A model generated the notes under the pieces. It was not told the DNA's origin and did no database searches. It saw only the letters and a program-made list of their open reading frames with translations. The position numbers and the translations under genes were made by a program. A stretch of DNA of 64,000 nucleotides from Leptolyngbya sp. 'hensonii' (GTDB lineage: Bacteria; Cyanobacteriota; Cyanobacteriia; GCF-001939115). Below, piece by piece: positions 45,701-54,400 of this stretch. Position 1 is the first letter of the stretch. Each line of letters starts with the position of its first letter. The stretch spans positions 1 through 64,000 of the forward strand of contig NZ_MQTZ01000001.1 of assembly GCF_001939115.1 (NCBI RefSeq). Direction: 5' to 3'.

Positions 45701-47083
45701 AAACTTGGTTTTACCGTGGTAAATATAGCCAAATAACGAGTCGATCTGCAGGTCAGGAAGATGGATGGAAGACATGCCCCGGCCATTGGTCCAGGGTGGA
45801 TTCAGGGCGAATTTAATTTGAAACAGGGGCGATCGACTCTGGTTTTGCTCCGGGCGCAATTCCTCCACCAGTTTCTCAAAGGGTAAATCCTGATGGGCAT
45901 AAGCTTCCAGGGCTTCATCTTTAACGTGGCTGAGCAAGTCTCGGAAGGTGGGATTCCCAGCAAAGCTGGTCCGCAACAGCAAGGTGCCCGAAAAGAATCC
46001 GATCAGCTTCTCGGTTTCCATCTGGTTACGGCCAGCATTTGTAAAGCTGATCAGAATGTCTTCCTGGCCGGAGTAGCGATAGAGCAGGGTTTCAAAAGTG
46101 GCCAGCAGGGTCATGAACAGGGTGCTGCCCAGTTGCTGACTCAGGGCTAACAGCTTGCCATGCAAATCAAGGGAGAACATGCGGGGGCAACGATCGCCCC
46201 GATAGGTCTGGAGCGGAGGCCGGGGATAATCTGTGGGGAGCTGGATCGCAGCCAGATTCCCACTCAACTGCTTTTTCCAGTAGGCCAGTTGCGCTTCCAG
46301 CACCTCTCCCTGCAACCATTCCCGCTGCCATTGGGCAAAATCCCCATACTGGATGGGCAACTCTGGTAACGGAGAGGGTTCGCCCGCCAGAAAAGCGGCA
46401 TAAAGGCTGGTCAGCTCCTGGTAGAAGACATCCGAGGAGGCCCCATCTCCCGTAATACAGTGCAGACACCAGATGAACAGGGAGTCGGTATCCGTCAGCC
46501 GGAACAGCTTGACATGCAACATGGGCCCATTGTGCAGATCGAAGGGCTGTCGGGCCAGGGCTGTGGCCCGCCGATGGGCCTCCTGATCCCGCTCCTCTGC
46601 TGGCCACGATCGCAGGTCATCGATCGGCACCGTCACGGGCATGGGGGGCGCGATCGCCTGCAGGGGCTCCCCTTCGACCAGGGGGAAGGTGGTCCGGAGG
46701 ATCTCATGGCGACGCACCATCTCGCTGAGGCTGCGCTCCAGCACAGGCACATCCACCTGTCCTGTCAGCCGCAAAACGACGGGCATGTTATTCGCTGAAC
46801 TCTCGGGTTCGAACTGATGCAGCAGCCAGAACCGCTTCTGGGCAAAGGAGAGGGGAGCTGTGCCCTGGCGGGCTAAGGGAACCAAGGGGGGCCGCTGGGC
46901 CTGGGAGGCTGTATTGAGCTGTTGCAAAAAGTTCAGGATATCTGTCTTGCGAGCTTTTAACTCCGTCAGCAACTCTGGTGTCATCGTCCCTTCCGGAGCC
47001 CGATAGCGGAGCCGATCTCCCTCTAGCCAGAGCTTGATATCAAGCTGGCGCAGTTCAGATAGGAATTGATCCAGGGTTTTCAT
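42734..47083 (-). CDS. Terminal NRPS protein, C-A-T-TE, with degenerate C and A domains
   Basis: A 1449-residue protein: TubC-type N-terminal docking domain (1-55), C domain (about 75-500), A domain (530-1030), T domain with Ser1083 (FDLGGDSLL) and type I thioesterase (1135-1449) with Ser1215 (GLSNGG), Asp1242 and a His near 1420. The C motif HHxxxDG reads HCITGDG, with Cys209 at the catalytic His. The A domain lacks a P-loop (LLYPTDSADFTPG at the A3 place), the Asp that binds the amino group, the Asp of YKTGD (here YRTGT) and the catalytic Lys of A10 (Arg1025). It probably cannot activate an amino acid, and mainly carries and releases the chain. It overlaps the previous gene by 4 bp. Confidence 0.95.
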   Translation of the reverse strand: MKTLDQFLSELRQLDIKLWLEGDRLRYRAPEGTMTPELLTELKARKTDILNFLQQLNTASQAQRPPLVPLARQGTAPLSFAQKRFWLLHQFEPESSANNMPVVLRLTGQVDVPVLERSLSEMVRRHEILRTTFPLVEGEPLQAIAPPMPVTVPIDDLRSWPAEERDQEAHRRATALARQPFDLHNGPMLHVKLFRLTDTDSLFIWCLHCITGDGASSDVFYQELTSLYAAFLAGEPSPLPELPIQYGDFAQWQREWLQGEVLEAQLAYWKKQLSGNLAAIQLPTDYPRPPLQTYRGDRCPRMFSLDLHGKLLALSQQLGSTLFMTLLATFETLLYRYSGQEDILISFTNAGRNQMETEKLIGFFSGTLLLRTSFAGNPTFRDLLSHVKDEALEAYAHQDLPFEKLVEELRPEQNQSRSPLFQIKFALNPPWTNGRGMSSIHLPDLQIDSLFGYIYHGKTKFDLILVMREQVQGLGAVFDYNADLFAPSTASRMMDHFQSLLEGIVANPDQRVLDLPLLTPAEQQQQQVDWNQTQSPEPVDRALPAYIAAQVEATPEAIALVTDTRQFTYQELEQRANQLTRELLELGLQPGGTVGVWLDPSPEAVIALLGILQAGGVYVPLPSSGAPELLRRILDHAGATIVLTRTGWETRLSTSGVKVLGLDATPPSLPIQAIDFPTLGPEQPACLLYPTDSADFTPGVIFTHRNLVRLTQGIQSLHLTAEDTLLHHSSLTSLMAGFEIWTGLLRGATLAIVPPETPAAHLGQWIQHYQATTVWLPARVFHRLVDTQMGQLQSLRHILTGGDILSVPQVQKVLRELPACKLIHTYATIGNAGFTCSYPITALEDISTAIPIGRPAANTQIYVLSSQQQLVPLGVPGELYVSGEGVAQGYHNCPDRTAAQFIPHPFSSIPGDRLYRTGTLVRYLRDGNVERIGDLDQQVIIRDWRIEFGRIETILSQHPEVQEGMVLADGRLPQEDSLVAYVVLNPGSTATISEVRGYLKQKLPLLMVPSRVVFLDALPLTSEGRVDRTCLPDASQAVEIQPAKTITPSRDELEQQLTQIWEQLFGMQPISVTDNFFDLGGDSLLAVRLFAQIEATCGKKLPLSVLLNAPTIEQLAHLLRQDSQASVWSPLVQIQAGSENRPPLFCMHGGGFNVLIYRKLALNLDPDQPVYGLQARGLAGDPTPLRERLEEIAADYVREIRTIQPHGPYYLSGLSNGGNIALEMAQQLQAQGEQVALLALFDSYGPNGIHLLPAFPRLLSSLVYAVRYSFPRWLEKRPFSDPGALWQKMQRSNGSRPTPAQATAESAPEAKPVSRPAARSFSLKQGMNRVSQYILEHSPWAFYSPSAQLRDMEDTVSSNLKQLEVSYSRIHKAYSPKPYSGQITLFRSQEVPPGYRREPLQGWSDIAQGGLEIHTIPGHHTSIMESREMAQIIRAEMDKTMPSAPTVPK

Positions 47084-50000
47084 AACTCTCCCTCATCATA
47101 GTTACTGGCGGCGCTATCGGAGGGCGGTGGGGCGCTTTGAGTCACCCAGCGCAGGGTTTCCACCCGATCGGCCAATTCAGCCACGGTGGGAGCCTCAAAC
47201 AGCGCTCGCAGGGGTAGATCCACAGAGAAGAGCTGACGCAACCGGGCCAGCACCTGGGTTCCCAGCAGGGAATATCCACCCAACTCAAAGAAATTATCAT
47301 GAATCCCGACCCGTTCCAGTTTAAGGATCTGAGCCCAAACTGTTGCCGTTTGCTCCTCGACCGGATTGCGGGGAGCCACATAACTGGCTGCCAGATCAGC
47401 CCGCAGGGTATCGGGGGCGGGGAGCGATCGTCGATCCACCTTGCCGCTGGGGGTCAGGGGCATCTTTTCCAGCAGCACGAATGCCGTAGGCAGCATATAT
47501 TCCGGTAGCTTCTGCTTCAGGAAACTGCGCAGTTCACTGCTGGGAACCTCCTGGGTCGGATTCAAAACCGCATAAGCGACCAGACGCTTATCCCCTGGCA
47601 CATCTTCCCGGATAGCAGCCACCGCATCCCGCACAGCAGGATGTTGACTCAGGGCAGCTTCCAGCTCCCCTAATTCAATCCGGAACCCCCGCACCTTAAC
47701 CTGGTTGTCAATCCGGCCCAGGAACTCAATGTTGCCATCGGGTAGATAGCGGGCCAAGTCTCCCGTCTTGTAGAGGCGGGCACCGGGCTGCTGGCTGAAG
47801 GGATGGGGAATGAACTTTTCAGCCGTAAGTTCGGGCCGATGAATATAGCCTCGGATGGCATCATCCACGGCCACGCACAGTTCCCCCGCCACCCCAATGG
47901 GCACGAGCTGCAGTTGGGGATTCAGCAGGTAAACCTGGGTGTTGGCGATCGGGCGTCCGATCGGGGGCAGGGGCATCCAGGTCTTGGGATGACTCGGCAG
48001 GGTAAAGGAGGTGACCACATGGGTCTCAGAGGGACCATAGTGGTTGTATAGGGTGCAGTCCGGCAATTGACTGAACCAGTTGGCGATCGAGCGGGTGATC
48101 TGCAATTGCTCCCCTGCCGTGATCACTTCCCGCAGGCTGGCGGGGGCAATCCCCCGGCTATCTGCAACTTCGGCCAGGTGCTGCAACCCGATAAACGGCA
48201 GGAACAACCGTTCGATCTCCTGCTCATTCAGGAAGCGCAGCAACTCAACCGCATCCTTGCGGGTATCCTCTGAAATCAGCACCAAAGTCCCCCCAGCGGA
48301 CCAGGTGGAGAAGATTTCCTGGAAAGACACATCAAAACTGACGGGGGTAAATTGTACAGTCTTGGCCCCCACAGACAGGGCAGATTGTTGCAACTGCCAG
48401 TGCAGCAGATTGACCAGAAGCCGGTGATTCAGGGAAACCCCCTTCGGTTTGCCCGTTGACCCGGATGTGTAGATGACATAGGCCAGATGCTCTGGCTGGG
48501 TCTGGGAGGTGGGATTAGCCGGACTCTGCTGGGCGATCGTCTCCCACTGAGTATCCAGACAGAGCACCTGAGCCTGGGTAGGGGGGAGGGAGGTCAGCAG
48601 ACCTTGCTGGGTCAACAGGACCGGAGCCTGGGAGTCTTCCAGCATCAGGGCTAGCCGTTCCTGGGGATAGGTCGGGTCTAGGGGGACGTAGGCTCCCCCC
48701 GCCTTCAAAATCCCCAGCAGCCCCACAACCAGTTCGAGCGATCGCTCCAGACAAATCCCAACCAGCACATTGGGGCCAACCCCCAGACTGCGGAGGTGGT
48801 GAGCCAGATGGTTGGCCCGCTGGTTCAGCTCTTGGTAGGTAAGTTGCTGATGATCAAAGATCGCAGCGACAGCAGCAGGTGTTCGCTCTGCCTGGGCTTC
48901 AACGAGTTGATGAATACTGAGGTGATTGGGATAGGGGGTTTCCGTTTGCTGCCACTGGGCCAGGAGATCTTGTTCTGGAGCAGGCAGCAGGGGCAGACAG
49001 CCAATCTGCTGATCCGGGTGAGCCACAATACTGCGCAACAGGGTTTCAAATTCCTGGGCATGGCGATCGATGGTCGCCTCATCAAACAGATTGGTGTTGT
49101 ACTGCCACTCCAGCACCAGTTTATGTTTGAATTCTGTGACATTCACATACAATTCAAAGTTTTCATAGGCCCGTGGATTCGAGAAAACCTCAGCCTGGAG
49201 ACCGGCGAAGGGCAGGCGATCGCCCTCCAGCCCCTGATCCAGGTTGAAAATGACCGATACCAGGGGAATGCGGCTGGGATCACGGGGGAGGGTAAGTTTC
49301 TGCAGCAGACTGCCGAAGGTGAATTGCTGGTTATCGTAAGCGTCCAGAATATCTGGCTTGCGACGCTTCAGATAATCGCTGAAGGATTGATGGCCATCGA
49401 TCTGGCTGCGGATGGGGAGGAGGTTGACACAATGCCCCACCAGACTGTATTGACCGCTGCCAGCCTGTCCCGCTGCAGGGACACCCACCACACAATCCTC
49501 CTGACCCGTCAGGCGATGGAGAAAGACCTCGAAACTAGCCAGGATGGTTGACATGAAGCTACATCCCAGTTGGGTCCCTAATTGCTTCAGGCTGGTCATC
49601 AGGGTCCCATCCAGGGTATAGTCTCGCCGATCGGCAACAAAGGTCCGGAAAGAGGGGCGGGGCCGATCGGTAGGCAGATCCAACACGGGCACTGCGCCAG
49701 CAAACTGCCGCAGCCAGTAAGCTTCTGTGGCCAGGGCCTCCTCACTGCCAGCCTCTGCCTGTAACTGCAGGGCATACTCACTCAGCCGATCGGGATCCTC
49801 CAGGTCAGCGGCTTCCCCAGTGGTTAAGGCGCTGTAGAGGCGACCCAGATCGGGAATCAAAACCCCCCAGGACCAACCATCACAGATAATGTGGTGGGCT
49901 GTGAGGATCACCCAATAATCCTGAGCCTGTAACTGCAAAACCTGAGCTCGAAACAGGGGGCCATGCTCCAGATCAAAGGGTGTGGTAACCGCCTGCCGTA

Positions 50001-50373
50001 ACAGGCTCTTCATTTTGCTGTCCTGTTCTGCCGAGGACAGGGCCGACAGATCAGACTCAACCACCGGAATATCCAGGGTGTCATGGATACAGAGGTTATT
50101 CCCATCAGGACTGATCGTGGTCCGGAGTGCTTCATGGCGCAGGACGAGTTGCTGCACAGCCTGTTGCAGCAGCGTTACATCCAGTGGCCCCCGCAAACGG
50201 AGAGAGACAGACTCGTTGTATGCACAATTGGCATCCTCCCCTAAGCGCACCGATGCCCAAATTTCTTTCTGGGGCTCAGTAGCAGGAGCTGTCAGTAGAA
50301 TATCTCCTCCGGCAAAAGGGTCAAAATCAACAGCTGTAAAAGTAGCAGGTTGATCTAACGGCAAAGCACTCAT
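47080..50373 (-). CDS. NRPS module C-A(Pro)-T
   Basis: About 1097 residues: C domain with intact HHIICDG (catalytic His161), A domain with all core motifs (YTSGSTGKPKG, NHYGPSE, YKTGD, PLTPSGKVDRR) and T domain with Ser1035 (FELGGYSLL). The ten specificity residues read by alignment to GrsA are D-V-Q-F-I-A-H-V-V-K, which is in the proline group. The protein ends with an acidic tail (ASNYDEGEL) suited to the TubC docking domain of the next protein. The ATG at 50373, with AGAGG before it, is preferred to the TTG at 50394. Confidence 0.95.
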   Translation of the reverse strand: MSALPLDQPATFTAVDFDPFAGGDILLTAPATEPQKEIWASVRLGEDANCAYNESVSLRLRGPLDVTLLQQAVQQLVLRHEALRTTISPDGNNLCIHDTLDIPVVESDLSALSSAEQDSKMKSLLRQAVTTPFDLEHGPLFRAQVLQLQAQDYWVILTAHHIICDGWSWGVLIPDLGRLYSALTTGEAADLEDPDRLSEYALQLQAEAGSEEALATEAYWLRQFAGAVPVLDLPTDRPRPSFRTFVADRRDYTLDGTLMTSLKQLGTQLGCSFMSTILASFEVFLHRLTGQEDCVVGVPAAGQAGSGQYSLVGHCVNLLPIRSQIDGHQSFSDYLKRRKPDILDAYDNQQFTFGSLLQKLTLPRDPSRIPLVSVIFNLDQGLEGDRLPFAGLQAEVFSNPRAYENFELYVNVTEFKHKLVLEWQYNTNLFDEATIDRHAQEFETLLRSIVAHPDQQIGCLPLLPAPEQDLLAQWQQTETPYPNHLSIHQLVEAQAERTPAAVAAIFDHQQLTYQELNQRANHLAHHLRSLGVGPNVLVGICLERSLELVVGLLGILKAGGAYVPLDPTYPQERLALMLEDSQAPVLLTQQGLLTSLPPTQAQVLCLDTQWETIAQQSPANPTSQTQPEHLAYVIYTSGSTGKPKGVSLNHRLLVNLLHWQLQQSALSVGAKTVQFTPVSFDVSFQEIFSTWSAGGTLVLISEDTRKDAVELLRFLNEQEIERLFLPFIGLQHLAEVADSRGIAPASLREVITAGEQLQITRSIANWFSQLPDCTLYNHYGPSETHVVTSFTLPSHPKTWMPLPPIGRPIANTQVYLLNPQLQLVPIGVAGELCVAVDDAIRGYIHRPELTAEKFIPHPFSQQPGARLYKTGDLARYLPDGNIEFLGRIDNQVKVRGFRIELGELEAALSQHPAVRDAVAAIREDVPGDKRLVAYAVLNPTQEVPSSELRSFLKQKLPEYMLPTAFVLLEKMPLTPSGKVDRRSLPAPDTLRADLAASYVAPRNPVEEQTATVWAQILKLERVGIHDNFFELGGYSLLGTQVLARLRQLFSVDLPLRALFEAPTVAELADRVETLRWVTQSAPPPSDSAASNYDEGEL

Positions 50374-50529
50374 AATTGACCTCTGATTTGGCAATGTCCA
50401 CAGCAGTGAAGTGCAGTGGGGGTTTGAATCGCATGAGTTAAAGGAGCTTTTAGGGATTCAGGGGGGAATCGCTGCCCTGAACCGCAGAACCGGAAGGACA
50501 GGTTCTGCCGCTTTGGGGGCAATGTCAGA

Positions 50530-51435
50530 TCAGGCAGCGGCTGTCGCCAAAGTTGGTGCATCCATCTCTGGTCCAGCTTCCCGTAACCGCAGATAGAAGC
50601 CGTAGTAGGCTTCGACAAAGCGTTCTGGATGGAAGGGAATGCGGCAGGTTCGATCGATTTCCCAGCTATCCACCAGTTCGTAACCCAGGGCAGTCAGGGA
50701 AGCAATGAATTGCTCCTGGTTTTGGATCTTGTAAGGAACGTAAGACTCAAGCAGGCTCTGCAGAGTGATATATTCCGGACCGTCATAGAAGGGCACATGA
50801 TGAATAATCAGATGATGGGGTTTGGCGGTCAGTTGTCCCAGCAATTCGGCCAGGGAGGGTTCGATATATTGCAGTGCCCCACAGGTCAGGTAAATATCCG
50901 ACCCCTCTGCGTCGCTAGCCTGGGTCGTATAAGACAGCCCCGGACTGGTCACATGCTGCAGAACTTCATTCCCAGCCCGAACCGCTTCTGGCAGGTCACA
51001 GACCTTCCAGGTTAAATCGGTTGGGTAGGGAATATAGGTTCGGTAGGCATAGTAGCTGTAGCCAGTATTCCCCCCCAAGTCAAACAGGCTGGAACTCTTG
51101 GAGAAAGCTTCCCGCAACCAGACCAACACAGGATAGTCGATCGGCTGAAACTTATGAATTCGAGCTACTTCCTCAGCACTGATCGGGGTTTGCTGATGGT
51201 ACTCACCATAGAACTCAGGCAAGTTATAACTACTGGCCGTCCGCTGCGGAATTGCCCCCATCGCCTGACTGAAGGAGCGAAACACCCCCCGACAACTGGC
51301 ACAACTTCTGGGGAACACCCAGTAGTGCAGGTAAGCGTCTCCCACGATCGGAATATTAATGAATAGATCGCGCAAGCCCTTTTTCCAGTTTTTAGCTTTC
51401 TTCTTGCTCCGGGTTGTCGATCGTTGTGCTTGCAT
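50530..51435 (-). CDS. SAM-dependent methyltransferase, TIGR04325-like
   Basis: A 301-residue protein with a Rossmann-type SAM site (SSSLFDLGGNTGYSYYAYRTY), KVCDLPEAVRAG as the second acidic loop, and DIYLTCGALQYIEPSLAELL. This pattern is that of the TIGR04325 methyltransferase family. The N-terminus is basic with a short hydrophobic part. It lies between the hybrid protein gene and the proline module (51 and 156 bp gaps) on the same strand, so it likely methylates the growing or released product; the position of methylation cannot be read. Confidence 0.8.
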   Translation of the reverse strand: MQAQRSTTRSKKKAKNWKKGLRDLFINIPIVGDAYLHYWVFPRSCASCRGVFRSFSQAMGAIPQRTASSYNLPEFYGEYHQQTPISAEEVARIHKFQPIDYPVLVWLREAFSKSSSLFDLGGNTGYSYYAYRTYIPYPTDLTWKVCDLPEAVRAGNEVLQHVTSPGLSYTTQASDAEGSDIYLTCGALQYIEPSLAELLGQLTAKPHHLIIHHVPFYDGPEYITLQSLLESYVPYKIQNQEQFIASLTALGYELVDSWEIDRTCRIPFHPERFVEAYYGFYLRLREAGPEMDAPTLATAAA

Positions 51436-51486
51436 TTGAGAGTTTTCCTCCAGGGTATGAACTGATCAGATGATTGTGAACGCGCA

Positions 51487-54400
51487 TCAGGAGACAGTGC
51501 CGACTTTGAGATATTTGCCGGGGCGATCGGGATCGGGAATGTACCAGGCCGGATTCCCCTCCGGATCCTTACCCAAGCGCGCCCCCGGTTGGGGAGGGCG
51601 ATTGCGATCGAAGGTCGTCTGGCCGTTGCTAGCCCCGTTGGCTCCATCGGCCACCGTGGCTCCAGGCAGAAATCCGGCCATCTGCAATTCGGCCACGCTG
51701 TCTTTGAACGCCCGGATCACCCGCTCAATTTCTTCCTCTGTGTGGGAAAGGGTGAAGAAACAGGGACGGTGGTCCCAAACATGCACACCCTTTTCCCGCA
51801 ACAGATAGAACAGCAATTGGGCGTAGGGCAACTCATGGGGATAGGTGATGTAGAACAGGGAGCTGAAGTGGGCGATCTTGACCGGAGCAGCCACCCGCTC
51901 AAAATGCTGGTTCAGGTGGGTGGCGAATTTGTGAACTTTTTCAGCCAGGGATTTTTGGGCTTCTGGGCCAATCTCTTTCAGCTTGGTCAGCACTGCGCCC
52001 GCAGCCGCCAAGGCCATTGGATGTCGGACGAAGGTTCCCGCAAAGAAGGTCACCCCAACTTCCGGAATGGAATCATCCCCAAACTGCCAGAAGCCACCGT
52101 CCAGGGCATCCATGTATTCGGACTTACCCGCCAAGATGCCGATCGGTAAGCCCCCCCCAACGACCTTGCCGTAGGTGGCCATATCCGCCCGGATATTGAA
52201 ATATGCCTGGGCTCCGCCGGGGTGAACCCGGAAGCCTGTCACCACCTCATCGAAGATGAAGGCCGTTCCCGATCGCTCAGTCAATTGGCGCAGATCTTGG
52301 AGAAACTCCCGGGGCTGCAAATCCGGGTCCCGGCTGCGGACCGGCTCCACCAGAATGGCCGCTAGGTCATCGGCCTGATTCCGCAGGATTTCCAGGGCTT
52401 CCGGGGTGCCGTAATCCAGCACCAGCAGATTCTCAAACATGGAAGGCATAATCCCAGGAGCAGCGGGCAGGGTTCTCAGCTTGGGTCCCGGTCGATACAG
52501 CACCTCATCAAAGGTACCGTGGTAATCCCCAGAGAAGGTGGCTACCAGACTGCGTCCAGTCACAGTTCGGGCCAGACGTAACGTGGCCATCACCGCCTCC
52601 GAACCCGTGTTGCAGAAGGCCACCCGATCCATACCCGTAAATTCTGTAATCATCTTGGCCACCTGACCCGCCAGGGGGGTCTGGGGACCAATTTCAATCC
52701 CTTTTTCCATCTGGGCAATGACGGCTTGGGTGACAAAGTCCGGGTTCCAGCCAAAGAAGTTGAGACCAAACCCATTGGTCAAATCAATGTAATCATTGCC
52801 ATCCACATCCCAGAGGTGGGAGCCTGCCGATCGATCGGTGACGATCGGATAAACCATTTCCTTGAGCTGGGGCGTAAACCCGGACACGGTGCGGGGATCA
52901 GCCAGATAGCGCCGATGCTCCTGGGCTTGCCGCTTCGACTCCGCCGTGCGAGCCGTATAGCGGGCAATCATCCGATCCAGAGCCGCCTGTTGCTCTGCTG
53001 TCAGGACGGCTGCATTCGCCTTCTCAATCCGGGCCCCCGGACCCGATAGCTTTTTCGGTTTGGGTTCGGCGGGAGGCTCTGCCACCGGGGCACTGGCGGT
53101 GGCCACGGGAACAGCAGGACTCACCGCCGGAGCCGGAGCAGGCAGGGGAACGGAAGCAGGCAGAGCCGGAGCAGCACCGACCTGACGCAGCAATTCCAGT
53201 TGCTGCGTCATCAGGTGCAGTTGCTGGGCCACCACGGTTTCGATCGCTCCGACAGCAGCCGGATTCAGAACGGGGGCAGGGGCAGCAACCGGAGGAACGG
53301 GGCTGCTGCTAAGAGGGAGTTCAGGGGAGGCAGTCATCGCAGGAGTCACCGGGGCGGGGGAGGCTAGAGGAACAGGAGCAGCGGGTGGCAGGGCGGCAGG
53401 TGCTGGAGCGGGGAATGCATCAGCAGGTAAGGCCCGATCGATAAACTCGGCCAGGGTGTCCAGGGTGGGGCACTCTTCTAACAGATGGCGGAAGGTGATC
53501 GTGATCTTAAATTTTTTCTTCAAAGCCAGGGCCACCTGGGTGAGGGAGAGGGAATCCTGTCCTAATTCCAGGAAGGTGATGTCCCCATCTGCTGCTGCCA
53601 TTTCCAGGCCGGAGGTGGCTTCAAAAACTTCTTGCAGAATGGGGATCAGGCGCTGTTTACGAGGGTCTGTCATAACTTGGGGTTGAGCTTCAGGTTGAGG
53701 GTCTGCCGGTCTGGATGGAAAGAGCGGTTCAGGTTGAGCCGGGGCAGGAGGCGGCGCAGGCAGCTCTGGACTTGGGGGAGCCGGTTCAGCGATCGCGAGT
53801 TTTGGATCAACCCAGTACCGCTGCCGCTCGAAGGGATAGGTGGGCAGGGGGAGACGGTGACGATGTTCATCCGCGTAAAAACTCCGCCAGTCGATCGTCA
53901 CCCCCGCCAGCCAGAGCTGACCGATCGCCTGGAGCAGGGCCAGCCATTCCCCATCCTCCTCCGCCGTGCTGCCCAGGGAGGAGAGGGCGACCTGCCGCTT
54001 GACCTCTTTAGCTTGCTGGCGAGCCAGGGTGGCTGCCGTGGTCCGGGGACCCACCTCCAGCAAGACTCGCTCTGGCTGCTGCCAGAGAGTCTGGACTCCT
54101 TCTGCAAAGCGGACGGTAGCCCGGAGGTGATTGGCCCAGTAAAGGGGATCGGTGGCTTGGTCTGCGGTGATCCAGTCGGCGGTTACCGTGGACACGAAGG
54201 GAATCTGCGGTGGGGACAGGTGCACAGTCCTGACCAGGGCCGCAAAGGGCTCCACGATCGGGTCCATCATGGGGGAGTGAAACGCATGGGAAGTATGCAG
54301 GGGCTTACAAATAATCTCCTCTGCTTCCAGAGCCTGCTGCAGGGTGGCGATCGCCTCGGCGGGGCCGGAGACCACACAGAGGGACGGGCCGTTGATGGCG

